A DNA stretch of 28,493 nt, from positions 1 through 28,493 of IMG/VR virus record IMGVR_UViG_3300005663_002609. One strand, 5' to 3'. The DNA is from a virus. Within the stretch, counting starts at the first letter, position 1; every line of letters begins with the position of its first letter. The notes beneath the pieces are model-generated. The model ran no database searches and was not told where the DNA came from. It saw only the letters and a program-made list of their open reading frames with translations. Positions 7,559 through 15,600 of this stretch are shown here, piece after piece. Position numbers and translations under genes: made by a program.

Positions 7559-8677
7559 TCAACACTGATGGGTGAGGCACTTGGTGAACACGATGGCATT
7601 GACGTTCTCAATGGCTAGTGCAACTTTCATGGTGTAGAAATAATAGGTGCATTCGTCGGCCGCACTACGTTGCGGTTCCATCTTTATCTCTTTCTGTATG
7701 CCAATGATGAGGTTGTTCTTGAAAGTGAGCAATACGTCTGTATAGCTTCCCGTTCCTAATATTCCGTAGTTATCAGGTGTCAGGCCATCTGCACCGAGGT
7801 TGCTCGGCATGAGCGGGACATCAACGATAGGCACGCGGCCGTACTGCGGGGTAACCTTGCCCGTAAAAACGGCATCGCCCAACGCCGTTGCCCTTGCGCT
7901 GAGAGCAGATATATAATCCATCGTTACGAGATCGCTGTTCAGGAACGTCATGTTTTGCAGGCCAAATGCGGCTTTGTACGCGGCCGGCATGTTTTTTATC
8001 ATCTGCTCGTACTTGAATTCCCAATTATACGGCTGGGAAGTGTTTTGCTCGGCTATCATGCCGGGTATCTCCCATTCGGCAGCGGATGAGGTGTCGCATG
8101 CTTCCTTGATATTCGCAGCGCCGCACACATCGTTGTAATAAGTTTGGCCACTCTGACTATGGGTGATTATGTAGCGCCAGCCGTCCCATAGGCTTTCGAT
8201 GTCATCGGGGCACCAGGCAGTGCCGCCTCCATTTCCTTGATAACCTTGCGTGTCGCCCATCCAGTAGGCAAACTCTAGTTCGTTGGCTATCTGCTTGGTT
8301 ATGATCTGCACGAGATGGGTCTTGAAGGCTGGACCTTCAATATTCTCTTCTATATCGTCATCGAATATGGCCACGCAGCCACGTATCTTCTGCGCTGTGA
8401 GGGTTATGCGGTTATGAGTCCACTGCTTCTTGTACTTGCTCTCATCGAAATAATTGCCGGGATAGAGGAATTTGCCTTCTCCGAATCCGATGTGACGGAT
8501 GTATTTTGTGGGCTTGGACATCTTCTCGAGTCGCGCATAGTTCTTCATTATGCTCTGGTCGTAGATGCAGTCGATGAATTTGTCGGCCTCCTCAGGGGTG
8601 AGATCGATAGTCGGCAGGGCGATGAGATTGTACTTTTCGAGCTTCTTTTGTCTAAGCAACGATTTTGAATCTTTCAT
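7559..8677 (-). CDS. major capsid protein, HK97 fold
   Basis: This 372-aa protein follows the scaffold-like gene and precedes connector genes, the canonical place for the major capsid protein. Its length and sequence layout fit the HK97 fold: an N-terminal helical arm (EEADKFIDCIYDQS), an E-loop-like beta stretch (TKYIRHIGFGEGKF), a spine-helix region (FKTHLVQIITKQIANELEFA) and a C-terminal P-domain with YGRVPIVDVPLMP. It has a good ribosome-binding site (CCGGAGGAAA). The glycine-rich GYQGNGGGTAW and the Cys-containing middle suggest a small insertion in the A domain. No protease cut site can be placed from sequence alone. Confidence 0.8.
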   Translation of the reverse strand: MKDSKSLLRQKKLEKYNLIALPTIDLTPEEADKFIDCIYDQSIMKNYARLEKMSKPTKYIRHIGFGEGKFLYPGNYFDESKYKKQWTHNRITLTAQKIRGCVAIFDDDIEENIEGPAFKTHLVQIITKQIANELEFAYWMGDTQGYQGNGGGTAWCPDDIESLWDGWRYIITHSQSGQTYYNDVCGAANIKEACDTSSAAEWEIPGMIAEQNTSQPYNWEFKYEQMIKNMPAAYKAAFGLQNMTFLNSDLVTMDYISALSARATALGDAVFTGKVTPQYGRVPIVDVPLMPSNLGADGLTPDNYGILGTGSYTDVLLTFKNNLIIGIQKEIKMEPQRSAADECTYYFYTMKVALAIENVNAIVFTKCLTHQC

Positions 8678-8700
8678 ATTTTCCTCCGGTTTGAAATTTC

Positions 8701-8734
8701 AAAAACCCCCTCCTAGTTTTTCACCAGCAAGGGG
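8701..8734 (-). terminator. weak terminator-like hairpin before the capsid gene
   Basis: On the minus strand an 18-nt loop is closed by CCCCT and AGGGG, followed by five T residues. It lies in the 96-bp gap between the scaffold-like and capsid genes. The stem is short, so it may modulate read-through or mRNA ends and not stop transcription outright. Confidence 0.3.
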
Positions 8735-8773
8735 ATTGATGGAAAGTCGTCTTCTTCTTCATCGTCCGCGCCT

Positions 8774-9472
8774 TTATTCGTCTTCCTGGCCGTCGATGCT
8801 CTTTTTTGTAGGTTTCTCCTTCAGCTCCAGTTGCTCAAGTCGCTCGTCAATCATCTTCTGAATATCCTCCTTCTGCTTCTTCTCCGACTCTTTCTCCAGC
8901 CTCTCCTTCTCGGCCTTCTCCAATTCAGCCAGCTTCTCTAGCTTGGCCTGAATCTCGGGGCTTATTTTCTCTTCGCCATCTGTCTTCTCCTCCTCCTCTT
9001 CTTCCTTCTTGACTTTTAGGCCAAGCAAGGTCTTGAGAATATCAATGGCTCTTGGCCCGTCTTTGATGTGTCCGAGTGCCGTAGCGATCTGTGCTTGAGT
9101 GGTTTTGGAGAGCTTTGCTCCAGCCTTGTCGATCTCCTCCTCAACTACGGGATAGTCGTAAGAGACCTTCTTGACAAAAAACTGGATGGAATCTTCTAAA
9201 TCATCTGGGATGTCTTCATACTGGCTCACGATATCCAGCTTCGCTTCTATCTCTTTCTGGACTTTGTCGTCGAGTTTCTCAATTCTCTCGACCTGTTCTT
9301 TCGTGAGTGTGCTTTCGACATCCTCGTCTGCTTCGGCTAAAAACTTTTTCAACTTATCAATAAATGTCATGTTTTTTTCCTCCATTTTTTTGATGAAAAA
9401 CTTCTTTCTGTTGGCAGGAGATTTACAAAGCGTAATCTCGTTGATTTCGATATCAAATAGTTTTCTTGGCAC
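8774..9472 (-). CDS. scaffold-like prohead protein
   Basis: This 232-aa protein starts at a GTG preceded by GCGGAGG. The first 30 residues (DIEINEITLCKSPANRKKFF) are the 'SPANR' pattern normally found at the end of prohead protease and XkdF-type proteins. The rest is highly charged and helical, with a run of glutamates near residues 157-162 and a long Lys/Glu coiled coil to the C-terminus. Coiled, acidic-basic proteins between protease and capsid genes usually act as capsid scaffolds and are cleaved by the protease. The order protease, this gene, capsid supports that role. The scaffold call is an inference from composition and position. Confidence 0.65.
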   Translation of the reverse strand: MPRKLFDIEINEITLCKSPANRKKFFIKKMEEKNMTFIDKLKKFLAEADEDVESTLTKEQVERIEKLDDKVQKEIEAKLDIVSQYEDIPDDLEDSIQFFVKKVSYDYPVVEEEIDKAGAKLSKTTQAQIATALGHIKDGPRAIDILKTLLGLKVKKEEEEEEKTDGEEKISPEIQAKLEKLAELEKAEKERLEKESEKKQKEDIQKMIDERLEQLELKEKPTKKSIDGQEDE

Positions 9473-9518
9473 AGTAAACCTCCGCTATGTGAATTTTTGG
9501 TCTTGTCCCCTTTTGTGC

Positions 9519-9571
9519 AAAAAAAAAGGCATCCCAAGACTAGCAAAAGCCTTTGCTAGCCCTAAGATGCC
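9519..9571 (-). terminator. strong rho-independent terminator in the scaffold leader
   Basis: On the minus strand a long hairpin (outer arms GGCATC/GATGCC, inner arms CTAGCAAA/TTTGCTAG, joined by wobble pairs) is followed by nine T residues. It lies downstream of a promoter and upstream of the scaffold-like gene, so it would act as an attenuator of that gene, or end transcripts coming from the protease gene. Confidence 0.7.
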
Positions 9572-9594
9572 AAGCTCAAATACCTTGTCTTAGG
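9561..9594 (-). promoter_or_regulatory. candidate antiterminator hairpin
   Basis: On the minus strand CCTAAGA pairs with TCTTAGG, with an inner CAAG/CTTG pair. The 3' arm is the same sequence as the 5' arm of the terminator at 9519-9571, so the two hairpins cannot both form. This is the usual geometry of attenuation control. Confidence 0.5.
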
Positions 9595-9621
9595 TTTTAG
9601 GCTTCAAAGCTTCTATATTAG

Positions 9622-9650
9622 AAAATAAATAAAGATTCAATAAATGTCAA
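9622..9650 (-). promoter_or_regulatory. sigma-70-type promoter for the scaffold-capsid unit
   Basis: On the minus strand TTGACA (9650-9645) is followed after 17 nt by TATTTT (9627-9622), a perfect -35 and a good -10. The predicted start near 9615 lies just before the antiterminator and terminator hairpins, so the transcript would carry a leader of about 140 nt to the scaffold start. Confidence 0.6.
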
Positions 9651-9754
9651 GAAGAAATAAATTTATTTACTCGCTCTATGATTTGCTCTTTATTATTATA
9701 AACTTCATTTTCCCATATCACTAAGCATTCATTTTTTTCGCAAGAATTCAAGGC
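9647..9754 (-). pseudogene. C-terminal remnant of a Vsr/EDxHD-type homing endonuclease
   Basis: In one minus-strand frame, a stop codon is followed by about 34 codons reading ...NECLVIWENEVYNNKEQI... and then RVNKFIS before a stop. The 'vLviWE.E' strand followed by an amphipathic helix ending in a hydrophobic FI is the usual C-terminus of Vsr-like homing endonucleases of phages. No start codon with a ribosome-binding site and no nuclease core precede it; it starts at the end of the protease gene. I read it as debris of a lost free-standing endonuclease. Short length makes this uncertain. Confidence 0.4.
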
Positions 9755-11496
9755 TTAGCTTTGCTCCGGCCACCCATGGAAAATCCTTCAAGTTCTTTAT
9801 TTTCAACCATTTTCCATATCTTATCATTTGATATGTGAATCATAAGCCAAAAAGCTCCAGCTGGTATGGTTTCGCTACCTTTAACGATGTCTGTTTCGGG
9901 GATAAATGCTTCTATAATCGGGAAGAAATACCGTTTGCCCTTGTGATTTATCTTGATTCTCTTGGTGTCTGTGGCATAGCGCTTCATGAATCCGTGCATC
10001 ATTTTTTCAATTTCTTCTGTTGTGGCAAGATCTCCCTGTGTATCTTCAGTATCCGGCTCATATACAATTCCTCCTGCAAGTCTTTTTGCCTTATCAACTT
10101 TGATTATCTTGAATATCGTGCCTTTCTCCGTCTTCAGAGGGATATTCCTCACGGCCACAACCTCATCCTTATTCATTACCACAATTTGCTTTTTCGTCTT
10201 TTCCGTATGCTCACTACATGTCGGAATATATGCTCGACCATCGGCCCATATATAAGCTTTCGTAGCCGCCTTTTCACACCAATGACATTTCTGCGGTTTG
10301 CTTATACTGCCCTTTCTAACGTTTTCTTCTACATTATAGGTCGCCTTTTCTTTATGCTCTTTCACCCATGCCTTCGAAGAGACCATCGTCCAGGCCTTTA
10401 CTCGCTTGTCAAACAGATAGGTGCGTATCTTCTTTATCTTCCCACAGTAAAGCGCAGATATGCCTTGCCCTTTTTCTATGGTTAGCGTGGCCGTCACCTC
10501 GCAATCGGGACCCACAGGGATGCGTATCATATTGTTCTCCTCCGGCTTCTCTATGGGAAAGGCTTTCTCCAATTCCTCTGCATCGTATTTTTTCAGCTCG
10601 GGTACTTCTTTATCGAATTGCCTATAATGTCCCACTAAGTGGTTATAGACTCCCTTCCTGTCCGCATCTGGTATATCAACTCCGCCCCTTGCTCCGAGGA
10701 GTGCGCCCATGGCTGCGCTCACAGCTCGCCATACGGCTTTCTTATCCGACATCCTATGATGCGACAGTTTGTAGCTACTCTTTATATCGGGCTTTGATGA
10801 GTCATACCAAGCATAAATCTGCTTCAAATCGTCCACCTCAGCCTTCACGGTCTCTTTAGCACCTGCCCATACCGTTGCCTCCTCAGCCATGCCCAAATCT
10901 TTAAACGCTATGGCCCCTTTCTCCACAACTACCACTTTCTTAATCTTCTTCACCTTCCGCGTCTCCTCATGCGATTTCAGCACTAGATCGAACAGCGGTA
11001 TGTATGATTTGTCTGGCCCTTTTGGTTCATATATGAAGTTCGGTTCCTTGTTCGTCTGTTCTTTTACAAGCTCGCCTATTTTCGCCTCAAAAACCTCATT
11101 GCGGTACTCTTTCGCAGTCCGAATGATGACATCTATCTTCTCGGCCATCACCGGGGATTTGATGAATTCGCCACATACGCTCACATAATTCGGTATCGCC
11201 ACCATATCGCCCAGTGCTGGGACATCGAGTTTCCAGAACGATGTTTTGAAGATGCGATTGTGTACCTCCTTGTCCAACGGTCGCTCACGGAAGAGCTTTA
11301 TGCCTCGGTTCTCCATCTCGCTCCGTAGCAGGAGATACTTCGTCAGGAACCACCGGCGATCCATGCCGACGGCCTTCTGCACATCGGAGCTTGCGAAGTA
11401 GCGGTCAAAGATATTGAGACATCGGCTCCTCAGATGACTTAGCTCCTCATCTAACAGATCCTTAAGCTGTTTGTCTGTTATGTTTTCTATTCTCAT
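9748..11496 (-). CDS. XkdF-like prohead protease with N-terminal extensions
   Basis: This 582-aa protein is much longer than a plain XkdF-like protease. Its C-terminal domain (about residues 465-578: GIVYEPDTEDTQGDLA, IKINHKGKR, then WLMIHISNDKIWKMVEN and LEGFSMGG) matches the XkdF/S78-like serine protease of phage heads, which cuts scaffold and capsid during maturation. A central Cys cluster (CHWCEKAATKAY, later CSEH) looks like a zinc-binding module. Residues about 245-305 (HHRMSDKKAVWRAVSAAMGA, then YNHLVGHYRQF) match a region commonly found in phage proteases of this type. It has a GGAGG site and precedes the scaffold gene. Confidence 0.75.
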   Translation of the reverse strand: MRIENITDKQLKDLLDEELSHLRSRCLNIFDRYFASSDVQKAVGMDRRWFLTKYLLLRSEMENRGIKLFRERPLDKEVHNRIFKTSFWKLDVPALGDMVAIPNYVSVCGEFIKSPVMAEKIDVIIRTAKEYRNEVFEAKIGELVKEQTNKEPNFIYEPKGPDKSYIPLFDLVLKSHEETRKVKKIKKVVVVEKGAIAFKDLGMAEEATVWAGAKETVKAEVDDLKQIYAWYDSSKPDIKSSYKLSHHRMSDKKAVWRAVSAAMGALLGARGGVDIPDADRKGVYNHLVGHYRQFDKEVPELKKYDAEELEKAFPIEKPEENNMIRIPVGPDCEVTATLTIEKGQGISALYCGKIKKIRTYLFDKRVKAWTMVSSKAWVKEHKEKATYNVEENVRKGSISKPQKCHWCEKAATKAYIWADGRAYIPTCSEHTEKTKKQIVVMNKDEVVAVRNIPLKTEKGTIFKIIKVDKAKRLAGGIVYEPDTEDTQGDLATTEEIEKMMHGFMKRYATDTKRIKINHKGKRYFFPIIEAFIPETDIVKGSETIPAGAFWLMIHISNDKIWKMVENKELEGFSMGGRSKAKP

Positions 11497-11518
11497 TTCA
11501 ATAACCTCCGAATGTTTT

Positions 11519-11656
11519 TTATTTATTCACATGAACCTTTTTATTCCTGCATTCGCTGCTCATGCATTGCCAAAGGGCTTTACGCCCGCAGCATCCCTTC
11601 TTTATCAGCTTCATCGGCTTGCCGCAATCGGGACACGGTTTATTTCCGTGTGCCAT
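11519..11656 (-). CDS. 45-aa zinc-ribbon protein
   Basis: A short reading frame encodes MAHGNKPCPDCGKPMKLIKK, followed by a GCC and a later CMSSEC segment. The CPDC and CMSSEC pairs would form one zinc site. It overlaps the end of the previous small gene by 17 bp and ends 22 bp before the protease ATG, so it fits the operon tightly. The ribosome-binding site (AAGAAG) is modest. The function is unknown; zinc ribbons of this size bind nucleic acid or mediate protein contacts. Confidence 0.55.
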   Translation of the reverse strand: MAHGNKPCPDCGKPMKLIKKGCCGRKALWQCMSSECRNKKVHVNK

Positions 11657-11753
11657 TATTCTTCTTACGAGAAGGGTTGTTTTTTTTGCCCTCGGGCTTG
11701 CGCGGAGGCCGGAACTTCTCGCGCGTCAGCCTTCTCAATCTTCCGCAACACAT
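11640..11753 (-). CDS. 37-aa very basic protein
   Basis: An ATG one base after the stop of the DUF1360-like gene, with GGGGAGA before it, opens a frame coding MCCGRLRRLTREKFRPPRKP and a Lys/Asn/Arg-rich tail. About 40% of residues are basic. It overlaps the next gene by 17 bp. I do not recognise a family; a nucleic-acid-binding role is possible. The tight packing supports it being real, but a frame this short could also be chance. Confidence 0.4.
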   Translation of the reverse strand: MCCGRLRRLTREKFRPPRKPEGKKNNPSRKKNNGTRK

Positions 11754-11754
11754 A

Positions 11755-12066
11755 TCAGTCTCCCCACAGCCGGCTCATCGCCATGCTCTGCAGGCCAGCG
11801 AACCAAGCTACCGCCAGGATGGTGAGAACGATGTCCATTCCGACCCAGCCACAATCGAACAGTCTGACCGAGAATATAATCACCATGATGACCGCCACCC
11901 AATGCGATAGGCAATAACAACAGGTGAAAAGATCGCCAAAAAATTTTGAACGTTCCTGAATCCATTCTCTCAAATCCTCTAATAGTTGCGAATGGGCAAT
12001 GAAGAAAGATATCGAAGCAGTTATGACTGACAGTAAGAATGCTTTTAAAATCATGCTTCCAGGCAT
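11755..12066 (-). CDS. DUF1360-like small membrane protein
   Basis: The 103-aa protein has three hydrophobic segments: near residues 5-24 (ILKAFLLSVITASISFF), near 50-70 (HWVAVIMVIIFSVRLF) and near 75-95. The motif LFTCCYCLSHWVAV before the second segment is the hallmark of the DUF1360 family (Cys-x2-Cys followed by a Trp). I placed the start at 12066 because AAAGGAGAG lies just before it; a longer frame starting at 12165 would overlap the preceding gene. Family members are integral membrane proteins of unknown role, common in phages. A lysis or envelope function is possible but unproven. Confidence 0.65.
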   Translation of the reverse strand: MPGSMILKAFLLSVITASISFFIAHSQLLEDLREWIQERSKFFGDLFTCCYCLSHWVAVIMVIIFSVRLFDCGWVGMDIVLTILAVAWFAGLQSMAMSRLWGD

Positions 12067-12131
12067 AGCGACTTCTCTCCTTTCTTTAGCTCTTGCCAGA
12101 GTTCGTTTAGCCAATAAACTTCCTTCATCAT
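12051..12131 (-). CDS. possible 26-aa peptide
   Basis: An ATG overlapping the stop of the upstream gene (ATGA) begins a frame coding MMKEVYWLNELWQELKKGEK and ending in CLEA. It has no good ribosome-binding site, but its length exactly spans the gap to the membrane protein and overlaps its start by 16 bp, so it could serve for translational coupling. It may be chance. Confidence 0.25.
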   Translation of the reverse strand: MMKEVYWLNELWQELKKGEKSLCLEA

Positions 12132-12373
12132 GTGTAGTTATAGGTCGCCCGCAGATTCCACACAAAATTAAATTTTTCGGAACGATCCGCCCAAAGGATT
12201 GAGACTATCCGGTTGGTTCCGTCATAGGCTATCTTCTTTATCCGCCAGATCGCGACCGCCGTCCTGTGCTGATCCTTAGGATGCGTCTCACCGATATATT
12301 CTTCAAAATCCGTCCCGGCTTTGTATGCAATCCTTTGAGAATACTGGTCTGTGCTTTGATAGTACCAAGACAT
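12128..12373 (-). CDS. 81-aa phage protein of unknown function
   Basis: This small protein has a strong ribosome-binding site (TAGGAGGATGAC before the ATG). Its second half (AVAIWRIKKIAYDGTNRI, then SILWADRSEKFNFVW and RATYNYT) is an antiparallel beta pattern seen in short proteins of unknown function in phage structural operons. It has no signal peptide, membrane segment or catalytic motif that I recognise. It lies between two predicted membrane protein genes and the stop overlaps a possible short peptide. Confidence 0.65.
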   Translation of the reverse strand: MSWYYQSTDQYSQRIAYKAGTDFEEYIGETHPKDQHRTAVAIWRIKKIAYDGTNRIVSILWADRSEKFNFVWNLRATYNYT

Positions 12374-12387
12374 GTCATCCTCCTAAA

Positions 12388-12642
12388 TTATTTTTTCACA
12401 AACGGCAGTAAGCTTTTGACATCGGTTACGGTCAACAAGCCACTCGTCAATCCGCAGATTGCGAATGTGAATGCCGCATATAATAGCCACCACTTTAAGC
12501 CCATTTCTGGGGCAAATTTCACCAACACAAATATGATCATAGACACATAAAATGCGAGAGTGATAAGTGCTAAACTAGCCCAGCCAAAGTTTGCCCTGCG
12601 ACCCCATCGCTTTTTCTCGTTGTTAGGTTTTGATTCTGGCAT
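12388..12642 (-). CDS. 84-aa two-TM membrane protein (holin-like)
   Basis: A basic N-terminus (KPNNEKKRWGRR) is followed by two hydrophobic segments, about residues 20-43 (FGWASLALITLAFYVSMI) and 52-72 (WWLLYAAFTFAICGLTSG), and a charged C-terminus. Size and topology fit a class II holin, but the positive N-terminus could also fit another small membrane protein. An AAAGGAGG site precedes the ATG. It follows the fibre gene and precedes the other small membrane gene. Neither the endolysin nor the other candidate holin is adjacent, so the lysis call is tentative. Confidence 0.55.
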   Translation of the reverse strand: MPESKPNNEKKRWGRRANFGWASLALITLAFYVSMIIFVLVKFAPEMGLKWWLLYAAFTFAICGLTSGLLTVTDVKSLLPFVKK

Positions 12643-12661
12643 CCTTGCCTCCTTTAAGGAT

Positions 12662-15600
12662 TTAATTTATTTGCACTCCATGATATTCTAATTCGTCTAT
12701 ATCCAAAGTACTGCCGCCTGAAGCGTCAAGATGAATATCTATGTCGCCATTAACATCACATGGCTGTAGTCCCATTTGATGACTATGTACATTATTCGGT
12801 TTTCCTGCCACACTATTACAATAAAAAGTACCAGCCGTCGCATTCTTCCTCAATTCTAGATGAACATCAGTCCCTCCTCCAGAAGCCGAATCATCAATCT
12901 CAGTATGAATGGCAATCACTCTTATTCCCTTTGGCAACATAGCGTCTGAATCAGCTTCCAGATTCAAATCTGTATAAGCCAAGTCGCTTTGGGCTAAAAG
13001 TCCGTCATAGGCATTGCTTTGGATCTTCTTCTCAAGCCAGATAAACTCCTGCGACTTCTTCTGGTAATTTCCCTCGCCTATAGCTGAGCCGTATACGAGC
13101 ATTGGCTGGTTAACATAAACAATTGTAGTGCCATCGACATTCCCTGCCAGGTCTGTTCGAACTTGAAAATGAACATTTGAAGCGGCAGAGGCAATCACTT
13201 TAGTTATTTCTAACCATTCAAAGGCTCCTCCTCCTGTATGATAGTCCCCATTTGTCGTGGTTACTCCATCATAAGCTCTCAAATATGCATGGCTGGCTGC
13301 TAAGGTTTTTACCCATACTCCAAAAGTTACGGTCCGCCCTGCAAAATGTTTTAAGTGATATTCATTACTGTAATAAGTTTTAGGAAATAGAAGGTAAAAA
13401 CCTCCTGCATTTGGAACCATCTTAGCGCTATAGAAACTTCCATCTTTTGTATTCGTACCATCATGCTCACGATAAATATGACCAACAGTATTTTTTTCCC
13501 ACATATCACAAGCTAGGATATCCGCAGCTGTGGCTCCTGGAGTGATTTCGTAGCTAGTGACTTCATCAAAGAGCATAGTCCCTGCTGTGGCTGTCTGTTT
13601 ATAAACCACCAACCAATGATTTGTTTCTGTAGCTTCAAATGATACTGAATAGAGAACCCAAGCTCCGCTTGATACTCCGTCCTTCTTGGCAATACTCGCA
13701 ACTTTGTCTGCCGTTACAATTCCTAAACGAAAATCTTCATCTCCCGATGTTCCGCTTTTTACATAAGCTGAAGCCTTGTATATTTTTCCTACAACTAACC
13801 CCGCCATTTGCTGATCTGCACTTTGCCAAGCCCCTCCTGTTCGATCTATTTGCAAACAATTCCCAACCTCGCCTCCTGCCTCCGTTGTCAAAGTTGAATT
13901 AATAGCATCCCATCCAGGAGGAGGGTCTGTATCAGTTGCGAATCCTCCATTCCGAAGCTTACCAACTTGAACTGCGCCATCCGACATATTTATTGAGGCT
14001 GTTTCCACTCCTCCGAAAGTTATCGTTTCATTGTTTACAAAGGCGAAATCGCTTGACACCGCTCCAACTGTTACGACTCCTGTGGCATCGTTCGTAGCAA
14101 ATGCTCCCGAGCCTATTGTATAAGATATGACTTTGGCTACCGCTCCACTCGTTCCCCCAACAGCGGCATCGCCTACGCTAGGAGCTGAACCACCACCTGC
14201 CGATCCTGCGTCATAAGTAATAGTTGCAATCCCTTTATTTGTATCAGATTGAGACCAGACTCCAAAACCTGAATTAGATAATAAATTCTCTCTAATAGGA
14301 TTGTCAGCAACCCAAAGAGCACCATCTACTTCTACACTGCCCTCAAAAAGAACATCCCCTGGAGTTGTGGCAAAATCAGGAGTCGCCGAACCACTCGCTC
14401 CGAATCTGAATATTGCTGCTAATTCATCACCCACATCTACCGACCCATCCGATGCTCCCGTCATTGCATAGAAATCAAAGTAGTGAGCTATCTTTACATT
14501 GGCTTGTGCCCTCTCTCCTATAACCACGCCTGAATAATCATTAGTATCCGCTCCCTCATCATTGGTTAAAACAAACGTGGGACTCAAATAACTATTGTGG
14601 TCTGTCATTCCGCTAGGATTAAGTAGGCTATACCAAAGTGCCGTAGTACCTGAACCCATGAAAACATGAACCAGCAAATCATCTCCGCCAGCATTCTCGT
14701 CCCAATTTGTCTGCCAATCTATTGCAGTCCCCCAAGCTATCCAGGCATTATCTTTCGCCCAAAATTTATTGGTCGTTATAACATCACTCGCACTTTCGAA
14801 GACGGCTGCCGCTGCAAAATAAACATAGCCATCTTCGATATATAGGGCATGGGAGCCCTCGGCATCTATTCTTATCGTAGCTTCTTCTTTTGAGCTTGCA
14901 GTAGCCCCCGTGCGGGCATCGTCAATAAAAATAAGTGGTTGACCTTCTGTGCCTGCCACTGCCGTCTGAGTTATAATCGCACGGTCAGTTGCTCCCGCCC
15001 AATTCCAGTACACATTGTCGGCATATTCCACTATGCCGGACTGTGCGTAAAGTGCCCAAGAAATGGCCTGCTCTGTGTTTAATACGAGGAGTGCTTCGCT
15101 GGGTTCATCTACCGTCGCCCCTTCTGCTTCTGATGTTATTGCCACAAGTGCCACGTCCTCAGTCTGAGTTGCTGAAGCTTGGTAAATGTTCAGATAATCA
15201 GATGCTTCCGCCCAAGCCATGCTCACCTCATCGGTGAAAGTAGCTCTCTGGTCAAAATAAACCTCTCCGGTTTGGACATAAAAAGCATATGTCCCCGCCG
15301 CATTCATAACTATGGTGGCTTCGCCTACTGCGTTCGCAAATGCTCCTGTTCTATCATCATCAATGAAAATCAGAGGTTGGTTTTCTATTCCACTCTCGCT
15401 ACCTTGATGAATAACCATATGGTCAGCGGCGTCTGCCCATTCTATAAACACATCTTCAACCTGTGTAGTGTCGGCGGCGAAATAAGCCTGTCCGGTTTGG
15501 ATGTAAAAAGCATAAGTGCCGGCAGCATTCATTACGATAGTGGCTTCGCCCACGGTATCTGCGGTCACTCCTGTTCGGTCATCATCAATATTTATCAGTG

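Noticed and set aside
9528-9594. tRNA gene in the scaffold leader
   Set aside because: The hairpins do not make a cloverleaf, there is no T-loop consensus, and a T9 tract follows, which fits a terminator.
9835-10485. Plus-strand open frame of over 200 codons opposite the protease gene
   Set aside because: It is antisense to an XkdF-like domain with clear motifs, has no ribosome-binding site, and its composition is that of a reverse-strand shadow.
12067-12165. Longer N-terminus for the DUF1360-like gene with a CGIC motif
   Set aside because: These residues overlap the upstream gene in another frame, and a good ribosome-binding site lies before the later ATG at 12066.
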